Source: JAGQVA01 sp041391725 (GTDB lineage: Bacteria > Bacteroidota > Bacteroidia > J057). From it: DNA of 64,000 nt. A program made the position numbers and the translations under genes. Position 1 is the stretch's first letter; each line of letters opens with the position of its first letter. The DNA lies in NCBI GenBank assembly GCA_041391725.1, contig JAWKNL010000001.1, positions 682,001 through 746,000 of the forward strand. Direction: 5' to 3'. Of this stretch, positions 9,395 to 18,489 are shown one piece after another. Below the pieces are notes generated by a model. The model saw nothing but the letters and a program-made list of their open reading frames with translations. It was not told the DNA's origin and did not search any database.

Positions 9395-9429
9395 CCGGCC
9401 GGCGTAGGAATGCGACACTAACCGACCGG
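9395..9429 (-). promoter_or_regulatory. GC-rich stem-loop just before the terminator
   Basis: On the minus-strand RNA, CCGGUCGG (9429-9422) pairs over 8 bp, including one G-U, with CCGGCCGG (9402-9395) around a 19-nt loop. Twelve bases later the terminator hairpin begins. The order hairpin, terminator, open leader, gene resembles a riboswitch or attenuator, but I do not recognise a known aptamer. Confidence 0.35.
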
Positions 9430-9483
9430 GCCATTTTAGTAGTATGGAATTAAGTTACAGCCTTTTATTGTAAAAAACAACTT

Positions 9484-10461
9484 TTACCACCCAAGTACCC
9501 ATGCAAAGATGAGAGGGGCGACAATGGTTGCATCTGATTCGACAATAAATTTGGGCGTATCGATTCCCAGCTTTCCCCAGGTAATTTTCTCATTGGGAAC
9601 CGCTCCCGAATAAGATCCATAGCTGGTGGTAGAATCGGAAATCTGACAGAAATACCCCCAGAAAGGTGTCTCCGTCCATTCCAAATCCTGATACAACATC
9701 GGAACCACACAGATCGGAAAATCACCGGCAATACCTCCGCCAATCTGGAAAAATCCTACATTACCTTCCGAAGGTTTTTTCGGATACCAGGCCGCCAGTT
9801 CCGTCATATATTCAATCCCGGAGCGCATGGTGGTGGGGTTCAGTTCGCCTTTCATGCAATAGGACGCAAAGATATTGCCCATCGTAGAGTCTTCCCATCC
9901 GGGAACTACAATCGGCAGGTTTTTCTCTGCGGCAGCCAGCATCCAGCTATTTTTGGGATCTATTTCGTAATAAGGCTCCAGGTCACCTCCCAGAAGCATT
10001 TCATACATAAACTGATGGGGAAGTTTGCGCACACCTGCCTCATCGGCTTCTTTCCATCGTTTGAAAATATGACTTTGAATCCGGCGGAAAGCTTCTTCTT
10101 CGGGAATGCAGGTATCGGTCACGCGGTTGAAACCATTTTCGAGCAATTCCCACTCCTCCTTAGGGCTGAGATCGCGGTAATGGGGAACCCGTTTATAATG
10201 ATTGTGTGCTACGAGATTCATGATATCTTCCTCCAGATTCGCACCGGTACAGGAAATAATCTGGACCTTATCTTGCCGGATCATTTCTGCCAGAGAAATG
10301 CCCAGCTCTGCCGTACTCATAGCCCCGGCGAGGGTAATCATCATTTTCCCTCCGGCGTCGAGGTGCGCTTCGTAGGCTTTGGCGGCATCTACGAGGGCGG
10401 CTGAATTAAAATGGAGGTAGTGTCTTTCAATAAACTGACTGATCGGTCCTTTGTTGGTCAT
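9484..10461 (-). CDS. Deoxyhypusine-synthase family protein (probable polyamine enzyme)
   Basis: 325 residues, full length for the bacterial deoxyhypusine synthase (DHS)-like family. Family features are a Rossmann-type core with ITLAGAMSTAELG near the N-terminus, CTGANLEEDIMNL, IVVPGWEDSTMGN, GFFQIGGGIAGDFP and, near the C-terminus, the WGKL segment carrying the lysine that forms the enamine intermediate in DHS and homospermidine synthase. Bacteria lack the eIF5A substrate, and bacterial members have been linked to homospermidine or related polyamine synthesis. Its start follows the repaired stop of the arginine decarboxylase by 11 bases, so the two are almost surely co-transcribed and the substrate is likely an agmatine- or putrescine-derived amine. 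Exact product is inference. Confidence 0.82.
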   Translation of the reverse strand: MTNKGPISQFIERHYLHFNSAALVDAAKAYEAHLDAGGKMMITLAGAMSTAELGISLAEMIRQDKVQIISCTGANLEEDIMNLVAHNHYKRVPHYRDLSPKEEWELLENGFNRVTDTCIPEEEAFRRIQSHIFKRWKEADEAGVRKLPHQFMYEMLLGGDLEPYYEIDPKNSWMLAAAEKNLPIVVPGWEDSTMGNIFASYCMKGELNPTTMRSGIEYMTELAAWYPKKPSEGNVGFFQIGGGIAGDFPICVVPMLYQDLEWTETPFWGYFCQISDSTTSYGSYSGAVPNEKITWGKLGIDTPKFIVESDATIVAPLIFAWVLGW

Positions 10462-10472
10462 TTTTAATGAAA

Positions 10473-11857
10473 TTAGTAGCCAAGAATTTTCATTACCTGT
10501 TTGCTGTTTTGTTCTTCCCTCAGAACGCGGAAGGACCCGGAGCCGTCCTCGTGATGCTCATAATCACATGTTTGGGGTCAGGCATCAGACAGTGGTGGAT
10601 TGGATTCCCCAGCCCGCTGAGAACTTCCTGATATGCGCCGGTATGAAAAAAGCCGATATACTGTTGTTTTCGGGTTTTGGGCATAAAAACAGCATTTACG
10701 TTGGCTTCGTAATTGTAATAATCATCGCTGTCGCAGGTCATGCCCCCGATATACACTCTTTCATATTCGGCATCCCAGTTGTTGATGGGAAGCAGAATAA
10801 AACTCCGGTTAAGTGCCCACACATCGGGAAGCATACTGATGATACTTCCATCGATCATAAACCACTTTTCACGGTCATTTTGCATTTTCCGGCCCAGCAC
10901 CTTAAAGAGGGTACAACTGCTTTCTGCAACGGTATAACTTCCAAACTCGGTGAGAATATCGGGTTCTTCAACCTCGTGTTCACGACAGGTTTCCTGAATG
11001 GTATTCACGATTTCTTCGATGACATACTCGTAGTCGTACTCAAATTCCAGGGAATTGTAGAAAGGCAATCCGCCGCCGATGTCGAGGTATTTGAGTTCGG
11101 GGTTGATCTTGCGGAAGCGGCAATAAAGCTCCACAAACTTGCGGAGTTCGCTCCAGAAAAACGGAGAATCCTGAATGCCGGTATGGACAAAGAAGTGGAG
11201 CAGTTTCACCTTAAACTGCGGCACATCGGCGAGCCGGGACTTGTAATAGTCGATTACTTCATCGGCACGAATACCCAGCCTGCTGGTGTAAAAGCTGGAA
11301 TCGGGTGGTTCCTCCGTAGCTACCCGAATGCCGAGGCTGCATGGTTCGAGGAGTTCGCTCTGGTAGAAATTAAATTCTTCCTTGTTGTCAAGAACCGGAA
11401 TAATATTCTTAAACCCGTCGTGGATCATGTCCACGATGTTTTGTTTGTATTCGAGGTCTTTAAACCCATTACAGACGACGAGAATATCTTTTTCCAGATT
11501 TCCGCTTTTGTGAAGAGAGGCAATAATGGGCAGGTCAAAGGCCGAAGAGGTCTCCAGTTGCACATTATTTTTTAATACCTCCACCAAAACATGCTGAAAA
11601 TGAGAACTTTTGGTACAGTAACAATACTTATAGTCTCCCTTATAGTTTTTCTTTTTCATGGCCTGGAAAAACAGTTTCCTGGCCTTCTGGATCTTGCCAG
11701 AAATCACAGGGAGATACGTAAATCGAAGGGGCGTTTTATACGTTTCGATTAGTTCCATCAGGTTTACCCCCTGAAAATAAAGCTCATCATCCAGCACTTT
11801 AATCCCTTCCTGGGGGAAAACGTAGCTTTGATTAATAAAATCTAAGTAACTCTGCAT
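10473..11857 (-). CDS. speA: Arginine decarboxylase (frameshift near the 3' end)
   Basis: About 460 residues of a PLP-dependent fold-type III decarboxylase. The start is taken at MQSYLDF, seven bases after AAAGGA; an ATG five codons earlier is possible. Motifs are YCYCTKSSHF, with the Schiff-base lysine in the first barrel strand, then FFVHTGIQDS, YLDIGGGLPFYN (phosphate-binding glycines), EFGSYTVAE and FFHTGAYQE. As written the frame stops at 10520 after an unlikely tail. In the next frame the family-like end EDGSGSFRVLREEQNSKQVM runs on to KILGY and a stop at 10473-10475, so one base is missing near 10,560. It makes agmatine from arginine for polyamine synthesis. The DHS-like gene follows directly. 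The premature stop is probably a sequence error, though a real mutation cannot be excluded. Confidence 0.85.
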
Positions 11858-11873
11858 GTTTTGTCCTTTCATT

Positions 11874-11907
11874 AAAAAAGCAGGGCGTATGGGATACCCC
11901 TGCTTTT
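11874..11907 (-). terminator. Intrinsic terminator between the RRM gene and speA
   Basis: Arms AAAAGCAGGG (11876-11885) and CCCTGCTTTT (11898-11907) form a 10-bp stem. The A-run at its left edge is a U-run for minus-strand transcription out of the RRM gene. It lies just before the speA start, so speA must have its own promoter or depend on read-through. Confidence 0.6.
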
Positions 11908-11919
11908 GTCAGTTATAAC

Positions 11920-12318
11920 TTATCTTTTTTTCTTTCCTTTTGCACCACCTGCGGAGCCTTCACCCGACGCTGGTGGCTTGCGACGGCGGATTTTCTCCCA
12001 GCCTTTACCTCCTCCATCTTCATCATCTTCACTGTCATCGTCATCATCATAAATACTGTGATTACGTTCCTGAAGCTGAGTTGAATTGGCTTTTACAACT
12101 CTGATATTTCTACCGTCAATATTCTCTCCATTGAGTTCTAAAATAGCTTCTTTCGCTTCCAGAGCTAATGGCATGATTACGATAGCAGAAAATGTTACTC
12201 TACCTGGATCTGGGTCATCATTTAATTTAACAGAAGTCACTTCCCCAAATTCTTCGAACAACTCGAATAATTCATCCTCAGAAGTAGAGCGATCAATGTT
12301 TGAAACATGGATTTTCAT
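11920..12318 (-). CDS. RNA-binding protein with one RRM domain
   Basis: 132 residues. Residues 1-80 are one RNA recognition motif: KIHVSNID stands for RNP2 (strand 1), then EDELFELFEEFGEV, a degenerate RNP1 region (GRVTFSAIVIM) and AILELNGENIDGRNIRVVKA. Residues about 90-105 are a strongly acidic stretch (DDDDDSEDDED) and the tail is basic and glycine-rich (KIRRRKPP ... KGKKKR), a layout seen in small bacterial RRM proteins. RNP1 lacks the usual aromatic pair, with FSAIVIM in its place, so base stacking may be weaker. Such proteins bind single-stranded RNA and are often cold- or stress-responsive; the target is unknown. It is a single-gene unit with terminators on both sides. Confidence 0.88.
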   Translation of the reverse strand: MKIHVSNIDRSTSEDELFELFEEFGEVTSVKLNDDPDPGRVTFSAIVIMPLALEAKEAILELNGENIDGRNIRVVKANSTQLQERNHSIYDDDDDSEDDEDGGGKGWEKIRRRKPPASGEGSAGGAKGKKKR

Positions 12319-12418
12319 TGTCAGTCTAATTCAAATTCGGCGTAAAAGAATGATTTTTTTGGTAATTTTAATGATAATTTTTCGAATTTGTATATCAACG
12401 TGCCTTACAATTTTGCCC

Positions 12419-12462
12419 CAAAAATAATAAAATACAGACATCAAAAACTGATGTCTGTATTT
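12419..12462 (-). terminator. Intrinsic terminator of the gltBD operon
   Basis: Perfect 14-bp stem AAATACAGACATCA (12430-12443) with TGATGTCTGTATTT (12449-12462) and loop AAAAC. An A-rich run on the left side gives the U-tract on the minus strand. It lies 40 bases after the gltD stop. Confidence 0.7.
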
Positions 12463-12501
12463 CTTCTCATTTTATCAACCTGTTCAATGCCGAAACAGGG
12501 A

Positions 12502-13914
12502 TTATTTTCGTAGATACGCATCGACTTTGGCAGCACAATCTCTCCCTTCTGCAATTGCCCATACTACCAGTGACTGCCCTCTTCGCATGTCTCCTGCAGC
12601 AAATATCCCGGGCACCGAAGTTGCAAATTCATGGGTATCCACATTTCCCCGCGCGTCAAGTTCTATACCGAGATCTGCCAGCATTCCCTCCGCCTCCGGG
12701 TGCATAAAACCGATGGCAAGCAACGCCAGATCACAGGGGATAAGCTGCTCGCTGTTCGGTACAATATCAAATCCGTTTCCGTATGGTCGCCAGGAAATTT
12801 CGCATATTTTCAGCGCTTTAACCTTTCCTTTTTCGTCTGCAACAAATTCACGGGTAAGCACAGACCATTGTCTCTCACATCCTTCGTCGTGGGAAGATGA
12901 TGTCCGCAATATCATCGGCCATTCGGGCCACGGGTTGGAAAACGCTCTTCCTACCGGAGGTTTTTCCAATAGCTCGATTTGAGTTACCGACAAAGCCCCC
13001 TGCCGATTGGAGGTTCCCACACAATCTGCACCCGTATCTCCGCCACCAATGACAACCACATGTTTGCCCGCAGCCGAAATATCGCCTATCTCAGGAGTCC
13101 ATTCTCCCGAAACTTTTTTATTCTGGCGGGTAAGAAAATCCATCGCAAAATGAACGCCTTCCAATGTCCTTCCCGGAGTTGTCGTCAGGTCCCGGGGTAC
13201 GGTTGAGCCACCGGTAACCACCACACTGTCGTATTTTTTCAGTTCGCTTGTGGGCACATCCACACCGACATGTGCATTACATACAAACTTTATTCCTTCG
13301 GCCTCCATAATGCTGATACGGCGTTCGATCACCCATTTTTCCAGCTTAAAATCAGGAATGCCAAAGCGCAGGAGTCCTCCCGGCTGGGAATCACGCTCAT
13401 ACACCGTAACCGTATGGCCGGCCCGGTTGAGGTAAACTGCGGCTGCCAGACCGGCAGGACCGGAACCGACTACTGCCACTGTTTTGCCTGTTCTTACTTC
13501 CGGAGCCTGAGGCCGGATATAACCCAGTTCGAAAGCCTTTTCTGCAATGGTCTTTTCAATATGCTCAATGGCCACTGGCGGATGGTTGATTCCCAAAACG
13601 CACGATCCTTCACAGGGCGCGGGACAGATTCTACCCGTAAATTCGGGAAATGGGTTGGTTGAAAGTAAAATCTCAATCGCAGCCTCCCAGTCTTCGCGAT
13701 ATACTGCATCGTTGAAGTCCGGAATCTGATTGCCCAGCGGACAACCCTGGTGACAGAAAGGCACGCCGCAATCCATACATCTTGCGGCCTGTTTTTGGGT
13801 CTTCTCCTCACCAAAAGGAAGGTAAAGTTCCTTAAAATCTTTAATCCGCTCACTTACCTCCCGGCTGGCAGGAAGTTCGCGGTTGTATTCCAAAAATCCG
13901 GTTGGTTTTCCCAT
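12502..13914 (-). CDS. gltD: Glutamate synthase (NADPH) small subunit
   Basis: 470 residues, the normal length. The N-terminal domain carries the cysteine clusters for [4Fe-4S] centres (CMDCGVPFCHQGCPLGNQ, then CPAPCEGSC). An FAD-binding GxGxxG (VVGSGPAGLAAAVYLNRAG) and a second nucleotide-binding GGGDTGADC for NADPH follow. The end has ATG-type FAD contacts (GIFAAGDMRRGQSLVVWAI). The subunit passes electrons from NADPH to the large subunit, where 2-oxoglutarate and glutamine become two glutamates. It starts 15 bases after gltB ends, in one operon ending at the hairpin 12,419-12,462. GS and amtB lie close by, completing the GS-GOGAT route. Confidence 0.95.
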   Translation of the reverse strand: MGKPTGFLEYNRELPASREVSERIKDFKELYLPFGEEKTQKQAARCMDCGVPFCHQGCPLGNQIPDFNDAVYREDWEAAIEILLSTNPFPEFTGRICPAPCEGSCVLGINHPPVAIEHIEKTIAEKAFELGYIRPQAPEVRTGKTVAVVGSGPAGLAAAVYLNRAGHTVTVYERDSQPGGLLRFGIPDFKLEKWVIERRISIMEAEGIKFVCNAHVGVDVPTSELKKYDSVVVTGGSTVPRDLTTTPGRTLEGVHFAMDFLTRQNKKVSGEWTPEIGDISAAGKHVVVIGGGDTGADCVGTSNRQGALSVTQIELLEKPPVGRAFSNPWPEWPMILRTSSSHDEGCERQWSVLTREFVADEKGKVKALKICEISWRPYGNGFDIVPNSEQLIPCDLALLAIGFMHPEAEGMLADLGIELDARGNVDTHEFATSVPGIFAAGDMRRGQSLVVWAIAEGRDCAAKVDAYLRK

Positions 13915-13929
13915 AATGATTTTCTGTTT

Positions 13930-16900
13930 TTAGCCCACAAGTTTTTCGGTTTCCTTTCTGGCCCATACTTTTACCTGGTTTTCCAGAAGGATTTTCTTGT
14001 AATCGGTAGGAATAACTTTTACAAAATGATCAAAGGCTGCCGGCCAGTCGGTCATAAGTTTCAGTGCGATCCGGCTTCCGGTATAGGTATAGTGCCTGCT
14101 TACCAGGTTTTTGATGGTTTCTGTATCATCGTATTCGAGCGGGTCGAATACGACAAGTTCCTGATTGCATTTGGGTTTCAACTCTCCCTCAGGATCATAA
14201 ACATAGGCGATTCCGCCACTCATACCGGCTGCAAAGTTTCTTCCGGTTTTACCCAAAACTACCACAACGCCACCCGTCATATATTCGCAACCGTGATCGC
14301 CTACGCCTTCGACGACTGCTTTCACCCCGGAGTTTCGCACACAGAACCGCTCCCCCGCTACCCCACGGATAAAGGCCTCACCGGATGTGGCACCATAAAA
14401 AGCGACATTTCCGATGATTATATTTTTGCCCGGCTCAATGGGGGTAGATTTATGGGGATATACGATGACCTGTGCACCTGAAAGCCCCTTGCCCACGTAG
14501 TCGTTGGCTTCTCCTTCGAGTTCGAAGCGAATACCTCTTGCGCCGAAGGCGGCAAAACTCTGGCCGGCAGAGCCGGTAAATTTGTAGTGAAGCGTACCCG
14601 GGGCCAGGCCTTTGCCTTTATGTACTTTCGAGATTTCGTGGGAAACAATCGATCCGACCGCCCGATCCACATTTCGCACGTCTGTAGCGTGAAAGACCGG
14701 TACGCCGTGTGAAATTCCATTTTTGGAAGCAGCCAGCAGTTGCCAGTCCAGTACTTTTTCCAGCCCGTGATCCTGCCCTACCTGCTTGTATAGCCCGACA
14801 TCCTCGGCATGAGGCGCTTTATAAAGTACCGGAGAAAGGTCAATCGTCCTGAGTTTCCAGTGGTCGATATCCTCCCGTACTCTTAGCATCTGGCTCTGCC
14901 CGACCATTTCATTGACCGTACGGAAACCCAGCGCAGCCATATGCTCGCGAAGATCATGGGCAAGAAAAGTGAAAAAGTTGACCAGATCATCTGCACTTCC
15001 GGTAAACATCGCCCGAAGTTCGGGGTTTTGGGTGGCTACTCCGACCGGGCAGGTGTTGAGATGGCATTTGCGCATCATGATGCACCCCTCCACGACCAGA
15101 GCTGCCGTGGCGATCCCCCATTCTTCTGCTCCCAGCAGCGTAGCAATCGCCATATCTCTGCCGGTCCTGATCTGCCCGTCAACCTGAAGGGTAACACGGC
15201 TTCTCAGATTGTTTTTGACCAGGGTCTGATGCGCTTCTGCCAGCCCCAGCTCCCAGGGAAGACCTGCATGGCGGATCGAACTGAGCGGGGAAGCGCCCGT
15301 GCCGCCGTCATGACCTGAAATCAGGATATGATCGGCATGTGCCTTGGACACTCCGGCAGCAATCGTACCTACCCCAGCCTCAGAAACCAGTTTCACACTG
15401 ATGCGGGCGTGGCGGTTGGCATTTTTCAGGTCAAAGATCAACTGCGCCAGGTCTTCAATAGAATAGATGTCGTGGTGGGGAGGTGGCGAAATAAGGCCTA
15501 CCCCCGGAGTACTGTGCCTTACTCTTCCGATCCATTCATCCACTTTATGTCCGGGAAGCTGCCCCCCTTCACCGGGTTTGGCACCTTGTGCCATTTTAAT
15601 CTGAAGTTCGTCTGCCTGACTGAGATAATAGCTTGTTACGCCAAACCGGCCCGATGCTACCTGCTTGATGGCCGAACGTGCCGAGTCACCGTTTGGCAGG
15701 CGGGTATATCTTTCTTCATCTTCGCCCCCTTCGCCACAATTGCTTTTGCCTCCGATACGATTCATGGCAATGGCCAGCGTAGAATGCGCTTCGTGGGAAA
15801 TAGAGCCAAAAGACATGGCCCCGGTAGCGAAACGCTTAAGAATGCTCTCCACAGATTCTACTTCCTCCAGTGGTACGGGCTGACTTTCTGCAAAATCGAG
15901 AAGACTGCGCAGCGTAATCGGCTTTTTCATTTGCTCGTTGATACGGGCAGCGTATTTTTTGTATAACGTGTAATCGTTGCTTTTGGATGATTTTTGAAGC
16001 AGATGTATGGTTTCCGGGTTAAATAAATGGACTTCTCCATCTTTTTTCCATTGGTACAAACCGCCTGTTTCAAGTCTGAGTTTAAGATTGGGATTCTCCG
16101 GATAAGCCTGCTCATAACGCATAAGCACTTCCCGGCTGAGCTCGTCAAACGAAAGTCCGCCGATTCGTGAGATACTGCCTTTGAAACAGAAATCCACCAC
16201 ATCGCTTGCTATACCCAGAATTTCGAAAATCTGTGCTCCGTGATAAGACTCCAGCGTCGAAATCCCCATTTTGGAAAATATCTTCAGCAATCCGTAGTTG
16301 ATGCCTTTGATAAAATTCATATGAAGTTTTTCTTCGGCATAAGACTGGAAGTCGGGATGGGTTTGCTGCAGATTCGTAATACTTTCAAAAGCCAGATAAG
16401 GGTTAATGGCAATGGCCCCGTAACCAATCAGTGTAGCAAAATGGTGGGTTTCGCGGGCATCGCCTGTCTCTGCTATCAGATCGGCAAAAGATCTTAGTCC
16501 TCGTCCCATCAACCAGTGATGGATTGCACCTACTGCCATGAGTGCCGGGATAGGCGCATGATCTTTGCCTGCCTTCCTGTCACTAATGATAATCACGAGA
16601 TTGTACTTTCGGTCCCTTTTTTCGGCCTCATATGCAGCACGGGCACTTTCTTCTGCCTTTTCACATAATGATACAAGCGCATCTTTCAGCGATTTCCCCG
16701 GCCCAAAAACAGCGTCAAGCGTAATTGTGCGGTAGTCGGGATGATCTATCTGCCTGATCTTTTCCAGTTCCTGATTGGTGAGAACAGGCTGTTTGATCGT
16801 GATATGTTTACAACCCTCTTCCGACTCCAGGAGAATATTTTTTGATCCTCCGATCCAGGTTCTCAGAGACATGACCAGCCGCTCCCTGATCGGGTCAATG

Positions 16901-18489
16901 GGCGGGTTGCTCACCTGGGCAAACAACTGTTTGAAATAGTGTGAAATATGCTGCGAATGTGAAGACAACACGGCAAGCGGCGTGTCTGTTCCCATAGACC
17001 CCAGCGGCTCATTGGCAGTTTCGGCAAATTTTCCAATAATAACTTTTATCTCTTCACTCGTAACACCGAAGAGTTTCTGAGTACGAATCAGATTTTCGCC
17101 GGAAAGTTGGGGAAACAACGGTTTTTTTGAAGCCAAACTTTCCAGACTTACTTTATACTTTTTAAGCCATTCGCCATAGGGTTTCCGGCTACAGATTTCC
17201 TGCTTTAGTTCTTCATCACTGATAATACGGCCCTGGGTGAGGTCTGCGACAAAAATTCTTCCGGGCTGAAGGCGGCCTTTTTCCCTTACATTGTAAGGGG
17301 GAATGGGCAGCGCGCCTGCTTCCGATGACATGACGAGCCGGTCATCGCGGGTAACGGTATAACGCGAAGGACGAAGTCCGTTTCGGTCGAGGGTGGCACC
17401 GACAATATTGCCATCGGTAAAGCAGATGGAAGCCGGGCCGTCCCAGGGTTCTGAAAGGGTGGAGTGATATTCGTAGAAGGCTCTGCGGTCGGGGTCCATT
17501 AGTTTGTTTTCCTGCCATGCCTCGGGAATCACCATCATCATCGCATGAGGAAGCGACCGCCCGCTCATGACGAGAAGTTCGACCATACTGTCAAGATTAC
17601 GGGAATCTGAGTGAGAAGGGTCGCAGATGGGAAATAGTTGCTCCAGTTCTTCCTGCTTGAAATATGGCGAGGTCATGACAGCCTCCTTGGTTTTCATCCA
17701 GTTGATATTTCCACGGATGGTATTGATTTCACCATTGTGAGCAATATAACGGAAAGGCTGAGCCAGGCGCCAGCGGGGAAAAGTATTGGTGGAAAAGCGC
17801 GAATGCACCAGAGCGAGAGCCGAAACGATACGCGGATCGTGAAGATCGGGAAAGTAAGGTCTCAGTTGGTCGGTGCGGAACTGCCCTTTATAAACAATAG
17901 TTTTGATGGAAAGCGAAGTGAAATAGAATTCATCATTAATACCCGGCACCTCGCGGTTGATGGCGTGCCCGACAAAACGACGAAGAATAAACAATTGACG
18001 CTCAAACACTTCGGGAGACATTTTTTCCAGGGGGGAAATAAACATCTGTTCGATTTCAGGTGCAGCATCAGCGGCGATTTTACCTACCCATTGTTTTTCG
18101 GCAGGTACTTTACGGAAACCCAGCAGGCGGAATCCCCGCTTTTCGACATATTGTTTCAGGATAGCGCGGCATTGTTCGCGTTTGGATTCGTCGGATGGGA
18201 AAAAGACCATTCCCACACCATAGTCGCCAAAATCGGGAAGGGAAAACCCCGCTTTGTTGCATTCTTCGGATAAAAAGCGATGGGGAATCTGAATCAGGAT
18301 TCCGGCACCATCTCCGGTGCGGGGGTCGCTGCCGGTAGCGCCTCTATGCTCCATATTGGTGAGCATGGTGAGGGCATCCTCTACGATCTCATGCGACTTT
18401 TTTCCTTTGAGGTGAGCTACAAATCCAATGCCGCAGGCATCATGTTCTAACTCTGAAACATACAGGGATCGTTGGTCACTATCTTTCAT
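13930..18489 (-). CDS. gltB: Glutamate synthase large subunit
   Basis: About 1,519 residues from MKDSDQRSLYVSELEHDAC; 35 earlier in-frame residues before 18489 look untranslated. Cys19 in HDACGIGF is the class II amidotransferase nucleophile that becomes N-terminal after removal of a short propeptide. Domains in order are the Ntn-type glutaminase (about 20-430), a central domain, the FMN/2-oxoglutarate synthase barrel (with GKSNCGEGGEDEERY, AKPGEGGQLPGHKV, ISGHDGGTGASPLSS), the [3Fe-4S] cluster cysteines in MRKCHLNTCPVG, and the C-terminal GXGXG beta-helix (YMTGGVVVVLGKTGRNFAAG). The reading frame is intact over 4.5 kb, in contrast to damaged genes elsewhere in the window. It is followed by gltD after 15 bases. 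Ammonia assimilation in the cytoplasm. Confidence 0.96.
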   Translation of the reverse strand: MKDSDQRSLYVSELEHDACGIGFVAHLKGKKSHEIVEDALTMLTNMEHRGATGSDPRTGDGAGILIQIPHRFLSEECNKAGFSLPDFGDYGVGMVFFPSDESKREQCRAILKQYVEKRGFRLLGFRKVPAEKQWVGKIAADAAPEIEQMFISPLEKMSPEVFERQLFILRRFVGHAINREVPGINDEFYFTSLSIKTIVYKGQFRTDQLRPYFPDLHDPRIVSALALVHSRFSTNTFPRWRLAQPFRYIAHNGEINTIRGNINWMKTKEAVMTSPYFKQEELEQLFPICDPSHSDSRNLDSMVELLVMSGRSLPHAMMMVIPEAWQENKLMDPDRRAFYEYHSTLSEPWDGPASICFTDGNIVGATLDRNGLRPSRYTVTRDDRLVMSSEAGALPIPPYNVREKGRLQPGRIFVADLTQGRIISDEELKQEICSRKPYGEWLKKYKVSLESLASKKPLFPQLSGENLIRTQKLFGVTSEEIKVIIGKFAETANEPLGSMGTDTPLAVLSSHSQHISHYFKQLFAQVSNPPIDPIRERLVMSLRTWIGGSKNILLESEEGCKHITIKQPVLTNQELEKIRQIDHPDYRTITLDAVFGPGKSLKDALVSLCEKAEESARAAYEAEKRDRKYNLVIIISDRKAGKDHAPIPALMAVGAIHHWLMGRGLRSFADLIAETGDARETHHFATLIGYGAIAINPYLAFESITNLQQTHPDFQSYAEEKLHMNFIKGINYGLLKIFSKMGISTLESYHGAQIFEILGIASDVVDFCFKGSISRIGGLSFDELSREVLMRYEQAYPENPNLKLRLETGGLYQWKKDGEVHLFNPETIHLLQKSSKSNDYTLYKKYAARINEQMKKPITLRSLLDFAESQPVPLEEVESVESILKRFATGAMSFGSISHEAHSTLAIAMNRIGGKSNCGEGGEDEERYTRLPNGDSARSAIKQVASGRFGVTSYYLSQADELQIKMAQGAKPGEGGQLPGHKVDEWIGRVRHSTPGVGLISPPPHHDIYSIEDLAQLIFDLKNANRHARISVKLVSEAGVGTIAAGVSKAHADHILISGHDGGTGASPLSSIRHAGLPWELGLAEAHQTLVKNNLRSRVTLQVDGQIRTGRDMAIATLLGAEEWGIATAALVVEGCIMMRKCHLNTCPVGVATQNPELRAMFTGSADDLVNFFTFLAHDLREHMAALGFRTVNEMVGQSQMLRVREDIDHWKLRTIDLSPVLYKAPHAEDVGLYKQVGQDHGLEKVLDWQLLAASKNGISHGVPVFHATDVRNVDRAVGSIVSHEISKVHKGKGLAPGTLHYKFTGSAGQSFAAFGARGIRFELEGEANDYVGKGLSGAQVIVYPHKSTPIEPGKNIIIGNVAFYGATSGEAFIRGVAGERFCVRNSGVKAVVEGVGDHGCEYMTGGVVVVLGKTGRNFAAGMSGGIAYVYDPEGELKPKCNQELVVFDPLEYDDTETIKNLVSRHYTYTGSRIALKLMTDWPAAFDHFVKVIPTDYKKILLENQVKVWARKETEKLVG

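Noticed and set aside
9390..9436. Possible tRNA or known riboswitch in the GC-rich segment before DUF4331
   Set aside because: No cloverleaf, no CCA or T-loop sequence, and no match to riboswitch cores I know; kept only as an unclassified stem-loop.
10451..11575. A 374-residue plus-strand open frame opposite speA
   Set aside because: It mirrors the decarboxylase in the antisense frame, has no domain or start signal, and speA has clear family motifs.
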